A stretch of 64,000 nt of DNA from Microbacterium sp. Gd 4-13. GTDB taxonomy: Bacteria > Actinomycetota > Actinomycetes > Actinomycetales > Microbacteriaceae. The stretch is from assembly GCF_003095395.1 (NCBI RefSeq), contig NZ_QEIJ01000004.1, positions 186,001-250,000 of the forward strand, written 5' to 3'. Below, in pieces: positions 8,632 through 17,296 of the stretch. A model generated the notes under the pieces. That model did no database searches and was not told the origin of the DNA. It saw only the letters and a program-made list of their open reading frames with translations. How positions within the stretch are numbered: position 1 is the first letter of the stretch; every line of letters begins with the position of its first letter. The position numbers and the translations under genes were made by a program.

Positions 8632-10113
8632 TCAGTGCCGCTGCACGTCGAGCGGCATCGTCGAGGTGTCGAGCAACGGGTTGTCGTCTTGGTGCGCGAC
8701 AAGATCGCGGGCCTCGGCGGTGGTCTCGACCGTCGGCACCGATCCGAGGAGCGGCCGGCGAGCGGTCTCCCGCATCGACAGGAGGGCGACGAGCCCGAGC
8801 GCGGCGAAGAACATGATGTAGAACGCCGGCATCAGGGTGTTGCCCGTCAGCTCGATGAGACCCTGGCTGAACAGCGGCGTCGTGCCGCCGAACAGCGAGA
8901 CCGACACGTTGTAGGCCACGGCCATGGCCCCGAACCGTGAGGCGGTCGGGAACAGCGCGGGCAGCGCCGAGGCCGAGATCGCGACGTAGAACGCCACCGG
9001 GATCGCCGCCAGGGCGAGGGCGATCATCACGGCCCACAGCTCGCCGATCTGCATGATGAGGAACGCGGGCACCATCAGCACGAGCGCCGACCCCGCGGCC
9101 AGAACGTAGACGGGTTTGCGTCCGATCCGGTCGCTGAGGCGTCCGATGAAGGGGAGCGCCACCGACATGACGATCAGCACGGGCACGGTGGCGACCGCCG
9201 CGAACAGGTTCGAGACGCCGACCTCGCGTTCGAGGTACGTGGGCATGTAGCTCGTCAGCGCGTAGCCGGCGGAGTTCGTAGCCGCCACCAGCGCGATCGC
9301 GATCAGCAACGACTTCCCGTGGTGGCGCACGATTCCGACGAGACCCTGGCGGGCGAAGGGCCCGTCCTCGGCGATCGTGGGGTCGGCCCCCTTCTCCTGC
9401 GCCAGCTCGAACGAGGGAGTCTCGGGGATGCGCAGGCGGAACCAGATCGCGACCGCGCCGAGCGGGATGGCGAGCAGGAACGGGATGCGCCATCCGTATT
9501 CGACCATGCCGTCCGGCCCGCTGACCGAGGAGACGATCGCGGTCGTGATCGCCACGACGCTCGCACCGGCGGCGAAGCCGATGTAGGAGCCGACGTCGAG
9601 CCACGACGACCAGAAGCCCCGGGAGCGATCGGGCGAGAACTCCGACACGTAGGTCGTCGCCCCGGCATACTCGCCACCGGTCGAGAAGCCTTGGATCATC
9701 TTCAGCAGGTACAGCGGCACGATGGCCCAGAGCCCGATCTGGGTCGAGGTCGGCAGCATCCCGATCAGAGCGGTGGCGAGGGCCATCATCGCCATCGTGA
9801 GGAAGAGCACCTTCTGGCGGCCGATCCGGTCGCCGAGGGGGCCGAGCACGAAGCCGCCGAACGGGCGGACGAGGAACGAGATGGCGAATCCGAGGAGGGT
9901 CACCAGCAGGCCCCAGGGCTCGGGCAGGTCGGAGGTGAAGACGACCGCCAGGGTGACCGCGAGGTACCCGTAGATGCCGAAGTCGAACCATTCCATGAAG
10001 TTGCCGACGACGGTGCCGCCTATGGCGGTGCGCACTTTCTTGCGGTCGACGACGATGACGTCGTCGACCTCCAGGCGGGGGGTGGACGATGTGGGCGGTG
10101 TTGACTCGCTCAT
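8632..10113 (-). CDS. MFS transporter, metabolite:H+ symporter (MHS) family
   Basis: A 493-residue, 12-helix major facilitator protein. The N-terminal signature VGNFMEWFDFGIYGY and the helix 2-3 loop GPLGDRIGR are characteristic of the MHS group (relatives of ProP, KgtP and ShiA), which import organic acids or osmolytes with protons. A second half-signature GRLSDRIGRKPV is present in the middle of the chain. The start is ATG at 10113. It is convergent with the HerA-like gene (30-bp gap) and divergent from the SDR gene. The substrate cannot be assigned. Confidence 0.93.
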   Translation of the reverse strand: MSESTPPTSSTPRLEVDDVIVVDRKKVRTAIGGTVVGNFMEWFDFGIYGYLAVTLAVVFTSDLPEPWGLLVTLLGFAISFLVRPFGGFVLGPLGDRIGRQKVLFLTMAMMALATALIGMLPTSTQIGLWAIVPLYLLKMIQGFSTGGEYAGATTYVSEFSPDRSRGFWSSWLDVGSYIGFAAGASVVAITTAIVSSVSGPDGMVEYGWRIPFLLAIPLGAVAIWFRLRIPETPSFELAQEKGADPTIAEDGPFARQGLVGIVRHHGKSLLIAIALVAATNSAGYALTSYMPTYLEREVGVSNLFAAVATVPVLIVMSVALPFIGRLSDRIGRKPVYVLAAGSALVLMVPAFLIMQIGELWAVMIALALAAIPVAFYVAISASALPALFPTASRFGAMAVAYNVSVSLFGGTTPLFSQGLIELTGNTLMPAFYIMFFAALGLVALLSMRETARRPLLGSVPTVETTAEARDLVAHQDDNPLLDTSTMPLDVQRH

Positions 10114-10248
10114 CGGTCCAGCCTTTCGCGATCACCCCGTCGATTCCAGTCGAGGCCGCGACGTGCGATGTCGGAAGGGATGCGGTATGGGCGCATGAGT
10201 GCGGTCAAGCCCTCCGGGGGAGAGGATGCTGCGGCGTAACGTCCAGGT

Positions 10249-11802
10249 ATGAGCGAGCTGACCGCGCCCACCGGGCGCGAACCCGAACTGCGAGCCGAAC
10301 CCCGGACGGACGGGACGCCGCCGCGCGCGCTCGTGATCGGCGCCACCGGATACCTCGGCGGACGACTCGTCCCCCGCCTGCTCGAAGCGGGCTACACCGT
10401 GCGCGTGCTCGCCCGGCATGCGCCGCGAGTGGCCGCCTTCGAGTGGGGCTCGCGGGTCGAGGTCGTCGAGGGCGATGCGGGCGATGCCGACGCGGTGGAG
10501 CGGGCGGTCGCCGACGTCGACGTGCTCTACTACCTCGTGCATTCGATGGCGGCCGGGAAGGACTTCGAAGACACCGACCGCGTCGCCGCGCAGACCGTCG
10601 CCGACGCGGCGGCCGCAGCATCCGTCGCGCGCATCGTGTACCTCGGCGGACTCCACCCCGACGATGCACCGCTGTCGGCGCACCTGCGCTCGCGTGTCGA
10701 GGTGGGGGAGATCCTCCTCGCCAGCGGCGTGCCGACGCTCGTGCTGCAGGCCGGTGTCGTCATCGGCTCGGGGTCGGCGTCATTCGAGATGGTGCGGCAC
10801 CTCACCGACGTGCTGCCCTACATGCCGGCGCCCAAATGGGTGCGCAACCACATTCAACCGATCGCGGTGCGCGACGTGCTGCACTACCTCCTGGGCGCCG
10901 CGCGCGTCGACGCGACCGTGAACCGCGCCGTCGACATCGGCGGGCCCGACGTCTTGCGCTACGGGCAGATGATGAACGGCTACGCGGTGGAGGCGGGGCT
11001 GCACCAGCGCGCGATCGCTGCGCTTCCCGTGCTCACGCCGCGGCTGGCTTCGCACTGGGTGAACCTCGTGACGCCGATCCCGCGGGCGACCGCCCGGCCC
11101 CTCGTGGAGTCGCTGCAGAACGAATGCGTGATGAAGGACCACGACGTCGACGCGCTGATACCCCGCCCCGCCGGAGGACTGACGCCGTACCGCCGAGCGG
11201 TCGCTCTCGCGCTCGGGCGTGTGCAGGACGACACGATCGAGACCAGCTGGCAGGACGCCGAGGTCTCGGGCGTGCCGAGCGACCCGCTGCCCAGCGATCC
11301 CGAGTGGGCGGGGCGGATGGTCTTCGTCGACGCTCGCTCGGTGACGACGACGGCGTCGCCCGAGCAGGTGTGGGCGGTGATCGCGGGGATCGGCGGGGCG
11401 AACGGCTGGTACTCCTCGAGGCTGCTGTGGTCGATCCGCGGCCTGATGGATCGGGTGGTCGGCGGCGTCGGTCTCGCACGCGGACGCCGCAGCCGCGCGG
11501 TGCTCACGGCCGGCGACGCGCTGGACTTCTGGCGCGTCGAGGCGATCGAGCCGGGGCATCTGCTGCGCCTGCGCGCCGAGATGAAGGTGCCGGGTCTGGC
11601 CTGGCTCGAGATGCGCGTGAGCCCCGACGGTGACGGCGCCCGCTATGAGCAGCGCGCGGTGTTCTTCCCCAAGGGCCTGGCCGGACGCCTGTACTGGCTC
11701 GGAGTGCTGCCCTTCCACGGGCTGATCTTCCCCGGCATGGCCGCCCGGATCACTGCGGCCGCCGTCGCGGCCGGCCAGCGGTCCGAGCGCGTCGCGGTTT
11801 AG
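10249..11802 (+). CDS. NAD(P)-binding SDR-like protein with C-terminal DUF2867
   Basis: A 517-residue two-domain protein. The first half is an atypical short-chain dehydrogenase fold with the dinucleotide motif GATGYLGG near residue 29 and a NAD-dependent-epimerase-like layout (NmrA/YbjT-like). The second half, from about residue 350, is DUF2867, a hydrophobic-pocket domain related to SRPBCC/START folds. Substrate and reaction are unknown. A TAACGT box lies 9 nt before the ATG. It is followed after 1 bp by the moaB-type GTG start, so it may be co-transcribed with the moaB-moaE genes without being part of Moco synthesis. Confidence 0.9.
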   Translation: MSELTAPTGREPELRAEPRTDGTPPRALVIGATGYLGGRLVPRLLEAGYTVRVLARHAPRVAAFEWGSRVEVVEGDAGDADAVERAVADVDVLYYLVHSMAAGKDFEDTDRVAAQTVADAAAAASVARIVYLGGLHPDDAPLSAHLRSRVEVGEILLASGVPTLVLQAGVVIGSGSASFEMVRHLTDVLPYMPAPKWVRNHIQPIAVRDVLHYLLGAARVDATVNRAVDIGGPDVLRYGQMMNGYAVEAGLHQRAIAALPVLTPRLASHWVNLVTPIPRATARPLVESLQNECVMKDHDVDALIPRPAGGLTPYRRAVALALGRVQDDTIETSWQDAEVSGVPSDPLPSDPEWAGRMVFVDARSVTTTASPEQVWAVIAGIGGANGWYSSRLLWSIRGLMDRVVGGVGLARGRRSRAVLTAGDALDFWRVEAIEPGHLLRLRAEMKVPGLAWLEMRVSPDGDGARYEQRAVFFPKGLAGRLYWLGVLPFHGLIFPGMAARITAAAVAAGQRSERVAV

Positions 11803-11803
11803 G

Positions 11804-12298
11804 GTGAGCAGCATGCAACGCACTGCCGCCGTGATCACGGTGTCCGACAGGTCGGCGACGGGCGAACGCCCCGATGCGAGTGGTCCGGTCGCCGTAGACG
11901 CGCTCCGTGAGGCAGGCTTCGCGTGCGAGGAGGCGGCCGTGGTCGCCGACGGCGTCGACAGCGTCGAGGCGGGACTGCGGGCCGCCATCGCGGCGGGAGC
12001 GCGACTGATCGTCACCACCGGCGGCACCGGCGTCGGGCCGCGCGACCTCACGCCCGAGGGCACGCGGCGGGTCGTGACGCGGGAGCTCCCCGGAATCGCC
12101 GAGGAACTGCGTCGTCGCAGTACGGCCGAGAAGCCCGCGGGGATGCTCTCGCGCGGCGTCGCCGGTGTCGTCGACGGATCGGGGGCGCTCGTGGTGAACC
12201 TTCCGGGCTCGCCCCGCGCCGTGGCGTCCGGCATGCCCGTCATCGCGTCGATCGCCGGACACGTGATCGACCAGCTCGGCGGATCGGACCACTCGTGA
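11804..12298 (+). CDS. MogA/MoaB family molybdopterin adenylyltransferase
   Basis: A 164-residue protein of the MoaB/MogA family, which adenylylates molybdopterin before metal insertion. The binding signature TTGGTGVGPRDLTPEGT is intact at about residues 68-84, with an N-terminal VITVSDR strand. The GTG at 11804 comes right after the preceding stop; an ATG three codons later is an alternative. The stop codon overlaps the moaE start (GTGA), so the two are translationally coupled. It works with MoeA, encoded on the opposite strand at 13548-14807. Confidence 0.94.
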   Translation: MSSMQRTAAVITVSDRSATGERPDASGPVAVDALREAGFACEEAAVVADGVDSVEAGLRAAIAAGARLIVTTGGTGVGPRDLTPEGTRRVVTRELPGIAEELRRRSTAEKPAGMLSRGVAGVVDGSGALVVNLPGSPRAVASGMPVIASIAGHVIDQLGGSDHS

Positions 12299-12723
12299 GC
12301 GCCGTGCGCCTGGCCGCGCTCTCCGACCGACCGCTCGATCTCGACGCGCACCTCGCGGCCGTCGACGATGCGACCGCCGGGGCGGTGACGACCTTCATCG
12401 GTCGCGTGCGCGATCACGATCCCGATGCCTCGACCGAGGTCGTCGCACTGGAGTACTCCGCGCACCCCGACGCCGAGGCGACGCTGCACGGCATCGCCGA
12501 ACGTGCCGCGGCCGGCACCGACGCGATCGTCGCGGTCAGCCACCGCACCGGGCGGCTCGGCGTGGGCGACGCGGCCGTCGTCATCGCGGTGGCCTCGGGG
12601 CACCGCGCCGAGGCGTTCGAGGTGTGCCGCGCGGTGATCGAGGCCATCAAGCTCGAGCTGCCGGTCTGGAAACGCCAGGTGGAGGCCGACGGCACCACGG
12701 CGTGGAAGGGCCTCGGAGGCTAG
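12295..12723 (+). CDS. moaE: Molybdopterin synthase catalytic subunit MoaE
   Basis: A 142-residue MoaE, the large subunit of molybdopterin synthase, which uses MoaD thiocarboxylate to make the dithiolene of molybdopterin. Family motifs seen are FIGRVRDHD near the N-terminus, LEYSAHPDAE, SHRTGRLGVGD, and the catalytic-lysine region KLELPVWKRQ followed by W and KG at the C-terminus. The GTG at 12295 overlaps the TGA of the moaB gene. Its MoaD partner is encoded convergently at 12848-13084, across a 124-bp gap that holds a GC-rich repeat. Confidence 0.95.
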   Translation: MSAVRLAALSDRPLDLDAHLAAVDDATAGAVTTFIGRVRDHDPDASTEVVALEYSAHPDAEATLHGIAERAAAGTDAIVAVSHRTGRLGVGDAAVVIAVASGHRAEAFEVCRAVIEAIKLELPVWKRQVEADGTTAWKGLGG

Positions 12724-12751
12724 CTCACCCGCCGGGCTCGGCTCGGCCGCT

Positions 12752-12840
12752 CGAGACGCGGGGGATCACGCGAGGTGCGGGCTGTGGCGCGGGGATTGCC
12801 CGCGTGTGGGCCGATTGCCCGCGTGCGGGGACGCGGGCGG
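12752..12840. repeat. GC-rich extragenic repeat, copy 1
   Basis: Between the convergent moaE and moaD genes lies a stretch beginning CGAGACGCGGGG and containing ATTGCCCGCG twice, spaced by GTGTGGGCCG. The same order of blocks, reverse complemented, occurs at 62525-62600. It can fold into several alternative G/C stems. It contains no open frame with coding character. I read it as a copy of a dispersed, structured intergenic repeat. Confidence 0.6.
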
Positions 12841-12847
12841 GGGCGGC

Positions 12848-13084
12848 TCAGCCGCCGGCGAACGGCGGCAGCACGTCGACGATCGTCGCGTCGACGAGCG
12901 TCGCGTCGGTGTCGGTGCGCACGCCGTCCACGAGCACCGCGCAGCGCGGCAGGATCTCGCCGAGGTCGGGGTGCTCTCCGACGATCGCCGCGCGGAGGGC
13001 GGCGAGGGATGCTTCGAAGCGGTGCTCCTCGTCGACGCCCGCGCGCTCTGCGGCCGCGGCGAAATACCTCACACGGACGCTCAT
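12848..13084 (-). CDS. moaD: MoaD, molybdopterin synthase small (sulfur carrier) subunit
   Basis: A 78-residue beta-grasp protein starting MSVRVRYFAAAAERAG and ending in the required C-terminal Gly-Gly (PPFAGG), which is adenylylated by MoeB and thiocarboxylated. The ATG at 13084 overlaps the moaC stop as ATGA, which fixes the start; five further codons are open upstream but lie inside moaC. It is the last gene of the leftward series moeB-moeA-moaC-moaD. Confidence 0.93.
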   Translation of the reverse strand: MSVRVRYFAAAAERAGVDEEHRFEASLAALRAAIVGEHPDLGEILPRCAVLVDGVRTDTDATLVDATIVDVLPPFAGG

Positions 13085-13551
13085 TCGGGGCGCGTCCAAT
13101 CTCCTGAGCGGCCGCCGGCCTTCGCCGTGATGCGCACGTTCTCGATCACCGTGGCGCGGTCCATGCCCTTGATCATGTCGACGATCGCGAGGGCCGCGAC
13201 CGAGACCGCGGTCAGCGCCTCCATCTCGATGCCGGTGCGGTCGGCGGTGCCGACGGTGGCTTCGATCTCGACGCCGCCGTCTGTCACGACGAGGTCGACG
13301 GATGCTGCGTGCACCCCGATCACGTGGGCGAGGGGCAGGAGGGCGGGAGTGGACTTGGCGGCCTGGATGCCGGCGATGCGGGCCACGGCGAGGACATCGC
13401 CCTTGGGGGCGGTGCCGTCGCGGAGCGCGGCGATCACCTCGGGAGAGCAGCGGACGAAGCCCCGCGCGGTGGCCGACCGGACGGTCGGCTGCTTCGCGGT
13501 GACGTCGACCATGCGGGCGTGGCCGGCAGCGTCGAGGTGGGTGAAGCTCAT
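13081..13551 (-). CDS. moaC: Cyclic pyranopterin monophosphate synthase MoaC
   Basis: A 156-residue MoaC, which with MoaA converts GTP to cyclic pyranopterin monophosphate, the first step of Moco synthesis. The N-terminus FTHLDAAGHARMVDV and the central LLPLAHVIGVHAASVDL are family signatures (the usual LIPLCHPL... appears here as LLPLAHVI). The C-terminus contains the conserved DMIKGMDR stretch, and a motif resembling KAGGRSG. It overlaps both neighbours by 4 bp (moeA upstream, moaD downstream), so the operon is translationally coupled. Confidence 0.94.
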   Translation of the reverse strand: MSFTHLDAAGHARMVDVTAKQPTVRSATARGFVRCSPEVIAALRDGTAPKGDVLAVARIAGIQAAKSTPALLPLAHVIGVHAASVDLVVTDGGVEIEATVGTADRTGIEMEALTAVSVAALAIVDMIKGMDRATVIENVRITAKAGGRSGDWTRPE

Positions 13552-14807
13552 CCCACCAGTATGACGTCGAGCGGATCGCCCTCGGCGACCTCCGTGACCT
13601 CCGCGGGCACGATCGCGAAGGCTCGGGCCTGCGCGAGGCCTCCGGCCAGATGCGACCCCGAGCCCCCCGCGGTGGCCGGGCGCACGGTGCCCGCGGCGAG
13701 GTCGACGACGGCGGGGAGATACTGTCGCCGCGCCGGGGGCGTGCGCCAGCTCTCGGCCGCCCGCAGCCGCACCGCGGGGCGGGCGATGTCGGCGCGTCCC
13801 TGCAGGTGCAGAAGCGCGGGACGAACGAAGACCTCGAACGACACCGCGACGCTGACGGGGTTGCCGGGGAGGCCGAAGACGAGGGTGCCGCTCGGGAGCG
13901 TGCCGAAGGCCTGCGGCTTGCCCGGCTGCATCGCGACCGCGGCGAATTCGATCCCGCCCCGGCCCGCCCCGTCCGCCGAGAACGCGCCGCGCACGGGCTC
14001 GTACGCCCCCGCGCTCACCCCGCCGGTGAACACGATGACGTCGGCGCCCGCGGCCTCCGCCTCCCGGGTGACGCGTGTCACCTCGGCCGGGTCGTCGCCC
14101 ACCCGGTGGAGCCCGACGAGCTCGGTGTCGGCTCCGACGAGCAGGGCGGCCAGCAGCGGACCGTTCGAGTCGGGGATGCTGCCGCGTCGTCCGTCGGCGC
14201 CGGGGGCGGTCAGTTCGCTGCCCGTCGACACGACGACCACGCGGGGCGCGCGAGAGACCCGCACCTCGCCGACGCCGGCGGCGACGGCGGCCGCGATCTG
14301 GAAGGCTCCCAGCCGCACGCCCGGCGCCATGACCTCGTCGCCCGTGCGCAGGTCGCCGCCACGGCGTCGCACGAAGAGCCCGGTTTCGCGAGGAGCGCGC
14401 TCGATCACCACGTCGTCGAGCCCCGCGGAGAGGCCCCCCGCGGTGTCTTCGAACGGCACGATGACGTCGGCGTCGCCCGGAACCGGGGAGCCCGTCATGA
14501 TCCGCGCCGCCTCGCCGGGCCCGAGGGCGGGATCGAGGGAGGTGCCGGCGGGGAGGTCGGCGACCACCCGCAGCGTCACCGGTGCGTCGGGCGCCGCATC
14601 CGCGACGTCGTCGAAGCGCACGGCGAACCCGTCCATCGCGGAGTTGTCGAACAGGGGGATGTCGCCCGCGGCGATCACGGGGTCGGCGAGCGTGCGTCCG
14701 AGCGCCGCGGTGACGGGGAGCACGTCGACCGGAAGGGGGCGGACGGCGGCGAGGATGCGCCCGAGCTGCTCCTCGACGCTGCGCAGCCCCGGGCCTGCGC
14801 CGCTCAC
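13548..14807 (-). CDS. moeA: Molybdopterin molybdotransferase MoeA
   Basis: A 419-residue MoeA, which inserts molybdate into adenylylated molybdopterin. Visible motifs are the FDNSAMDGFAVR stretch, IMTGSPVPGDAD, the TGGVSAG loop, and the domain-IV region VFGLPGNPVS. The GTG at 14807 overlaps the moeB stop (GTGA), which selects this start over a longer open frame that would invade moeB. The stop overlaps the moaC start. Only this MoeA copy is present in the window. Confidence 0.95.
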   Translation of the reverse strand: MSGAGPGLRSVEEQLGRILAAVRPLPVDVLPVTAALGRTLADPVIAAGDIPLFDNSAMDGFAVRFDDVADAAPDAPVTLRVVADLPAGTSLDPALGPGEAARIMTGSPVPGDADVIVPFEDTAGGLSAGLDDVVIERAPRETGLFVRRRGGDLRTGDEVMAPGVRLGAFQIAAAVAAGVGEVRVSRAPRVVVVSTGSELTAPGADGRRGSIPDSNGPLLAALLVGADTELVGLHRVGDDPAEVTRVTREAEAAGADVIVFTGGVSAGAYEPVRGAFSADGAGRGGIEFAAVAMQPGKPQAFGTLPSGTLVFGLPGNPVSVAVSFEVFVRPALLHLQGRADIARPAVRLRAAESWRTPPARRQYLPAVVDLAAGTVRPATAGGSGSHLAGGLAQARAFAIVPAEVTEVAEGDPLDVILVG

Positions 14808-15583
14808 GCGGGCACCGCCGAGGTGCGCGCGAGGAGGGGCACTTCGCTCTGGCGGGCTCGGAGCGCGTCGATTACGACGACGCGACCGAGAAGGGGGTCG
14901 CCGGCCCCGGTGATCAGCTTCACGGCCTCGGTGGCGAGGATGCCGCCGATCTGCAGGCAGAGCGATCCGAGCACCCCGACCTGCTCGCACGTGGGCGGCT
15001 CGCCCGTGCTGTCGGTCGGGTAGAGGTCGTGGAGCGAGATCGGCGCGACTCCGGCCGGTGGCCGCGACCAGAACACGGTCGCTTGGCCGGCGAACTCCTG
15101 CACCGCGCCCCAGACGACGGGGATGCCGAGGGCGTCCGCTCCGGCGGCGACCGCCTCGCGCGTGCCGAAAGTGTCGCTCCCGTCGACGACGAGGTGCGCG
15201 CCCTCGAGCAGTCGCACAGCGTTGTCGGCGTCGAGCCGTTCGGCGCGGGGGATCACCCGGGTCGTCGGGGAGAGGTCGGCCGCGGCGCGGACGGCGGAGT
15301 CGACCTTCGGGCGGTCGAGGTCGCCCAGCCGGTGCAGCACCTGCCGCTGCAGGTTCGAGCCGTCCACCACGTCGTCGTCGATCACCACGATCTCACCGAC
15401 ACCGGCGGCGGCCAGGGCGAGGATCACGGGCGATCCGAGCCCCCCGGCGCCGATCACCGCGACACGGGCGGCGGCGAGACGGCGCTGGCCCTCGTTGCCG
15501 ATGCCGGCGAGCACCGCGTGACGGGCGGTGCGGATGAGCTCGGTGGGGGCGAGGGCGTCGATCGGCTCGACCAGCGGTTGCAT
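14804..15583 (-). CDS. moeB: ThiF/MoeB-family adenylyltransferase
   Basis: A 259-residue E1-like enzyme that activates the C-terminal Gly-Gly of MoaD with ATP. It has the nucleotide motif GAGGLGS near residues 45-51, the DDDVVDGSNLQRQVLH stretch, and a cysteine in PTCEQVGVLG at the position of the family cysteine. The two CxxC zinc pairs of classical E. coli MoeB are not evident, and there is no rhodanese domain. ATG at 15583 lies only 9 bp after the cydC stop, so it can be transcribed from the cyd promoter. The moaD context supports MoeB over ThiF. Confidence 0.9.
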   Translation of the reverse strand: MQPLVEPIDALAPTELIRTARHAVLAGIGNEGQRRLAAARVAVIGAGGLGSPVILALAAAGVGEIVVIDDDVVDGSNLQRQVLHRLGDLDRPKVDSAVRAAADLSPTTRVIPRAERLDADNAVRLLEGAHLVVDGSDTFGTREAVAAGADALGIPVVWGAVQEFAGQATVFWSRPPAGVAPISLHDLYPTDSTGEPPTCEQVGVLGSLCLQIGGILATEAVKLITGAGDPLLGRVVVIDALRARQSEVPLLARTSAVPA

Positions 15584-15592
15584 GGGATCAGG

Positions 15593-17296
15593 CTACGCGG
15601 GGTGCGGGGAGATGCGCCCGTTCTCGATGCGAAGGGTGCGGTCCACGAGCGCGGCGGGCACGTCGACGTGCGAGATGAGCACGACCGCACGGTCGCCGGG
15701 CACCGCGGTGAGCAGGTCGGCGAGCAGGGCGTCGGATGCTGCGGGGTCGACCCCCGCGGTCGGCTCGTCGAGCACCAGCACGGGGAAGTCGTGGAGAAGG
15801 GCCCGCGCGAGCGCGATGCGCTGCGCCTGCCCGCCGGAGACGAGGGAGCCGCGCTCGCCGACCGCGACGTCGAGCCCCCCGCGGCCGGTCGCCCAGTCGG
15901 CGAGGCCGACGCGCTCGAGGACGCCCTCGAGCTCGTCGTCGGTCGCGGTGTCGCGGGCGAAGAGCAGGTTCTGCCGCAGCGACTCGTCGAAGAGGAACGG
16001 CTGCTGCTCGACGAGCCCGACGGTCAGGCGCAGGTCGTCGCCTGAGAGGTCGCGCGCCTCGATGCCCCCGATCCGGTACGAGCCCGTGTAGTCGAGGAAG
16101 CGCACCAGCACGTGCGCGAGGGTGGTCTTGCCTGCCCCGCTCGGCCCCGTCACCAGCACGCGCTCGCCCGCCCCGACCCGCAGCGTCACGTCGTCGAGGC
16201 GCCCGGGGTCGTCGACTCCGGCTCCGCGACGCGGCCACGAGGCACCGAGGCCGCGCAGGTCGATCCCGCTCCCGCCGGGGCCGACGAGAGGCGCAGCCCG
16301 GCCGGTGGCGTCGGGTTCGTCTCGGGGGAGTCCTGCGGGGACCTCGCCGGGCACCGTCTCGGCGATCCGGGTGGCCGCCGCGCGCACCTGGCGCCACGAC
16401 GCGAGGGCGAGGGGCACGGGGCCGAACACCTCGAACACGGCCATCGGCAGCAGTACGACGATCGCCAGCGCCGGGCCGGTGAGCGTGCCGTCGACCACGC
16501 CGGGGGCCGCGACCGCGAGCGCGAGAAGGGAGGCGGTGCCGGCCAGCAGCGACACCGCGCCGGCGGTGAGGCCCTGCGCGACACCTCGGCGCACCACGGC
16601 GCGACGCAGGCGCTCGTCGGCCCGCCGCACGCGGTCGTGCGCCGCATCCACCGCTCCGAAAGCGGTGAGCACGTCGATCGAGGTCAGCAGGTCGAGCAGG
16701 GCGTCGGAGACCTCCGACCGCAACGGCGAGATCGCGCGTTCGGCGCGTCCGCCGGCGGCCCATCCGACCCACACGGCGAGAGCGAACGCCGTGGCGAGGC
16801 TCAGCGCGACAACGAGGGCTGCGCTCCACGAGATGAAGGCGAGGAAGACGACGCTCCCGAGGGCCGCGAGTCCGGCGACGGCGAGCGGCTGCACCACACG
16901 CAGCGGGAGGTTCTGCAACTCGTCGACGTCGTCGACGAGGTTCGACAGCAGCGCACCGCGGCGCGCGCGGCCGAGACCGTCGGGGGCGAGCGGCACGATC
17001 TCGCGCACGAGCCCCGCCCGCACGGTGGCGAGCTGGTCGAGAGCAGCGTCGTGGCCCGCGAGCCGTTCGAGGTAGCGGAAGACACCGCGCCCCACGGCGA
17101 ACGCGCGCACCGCGACGACGGCGGCAGAGAGGTAGAGGAGCGCGGGCTGCTCGGCGGCGCGGGCGATCAGCCACGCGCTCGCCGCGAGCAGAGCGATGGC
17201 GCTGACGGCGGTGCCGACACCGGCGAGCACACCCGGGGCGAAACGGCGGGCCGACGGCTGCGCCGCCCGCAGCACCGCTCTCACACGCCCGTTCAT
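15593..17296 (-). CDS. cydC: Cytochrome bd assembly ABC exporter subunit CydC
   Basis: A 567-residue half-transporter: six membrane helices in the first about 310 residues, then an ABC ATPase with Walker A GPSGAGKTT, signature VSGGQ and Walker B VLVLDEP. CydDC exports glutathione/cysteine in E. coli and is needed to assemble cytochrome bd; the exported thiol in actinobacteria, which lack glutathione, is open. ATG at 17296 overlaps the cydD stop as ATGA. A longer open frame exists upstream but lies inside cydD. Confidence 0.95.
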   Translation of the reverse strand: MNGRVRAVLRAAQPSARRFAPGVLAGVGTAVSAIALLAASAWLIARAAEQPALLYLSAAVVAVRAFAVGRGVFRYLERLAGHDAALDQLATVRAGLVREIVPLAPDGLGRARRGALLSNLVDDVDELQNLPLRVVQPLAVAGLAALGSVVFLAFISWSAALVVALSLATAFALAVWVGWAAGGRAERAISPLRSEVSDALLDLLTSIDVLTAFGAVDAAHDRVRRADERLRRAVVRRGVAQGLTAGAVSLLAGTASLLALAVAAPGVVDGTLTGPALAIVVLLPMAVFEVFGPVPLALASWRQVRAAATRIAETVPGEVPAGLPRDEPDATGRAAPLVGPGGSGIDLRGLGASWPRRGAGVDDPGRLDDVTLRVGAGERVLVTGPSGAGKTTLAHVLVRFLDYTGSYRIGGIEARDLSGDDLRLTVGLVEQQPFLFDESLRQNLLFARDTATDDELEGVLERVGLADWATGRGGLDVAVGERGSLVSGGQAQRIALARALLHDFPVLVLDEPTAGVDPAASDALLADLLTAVPGDRAVVLISHVDVPAALVDRTLRIENGRISPHPA

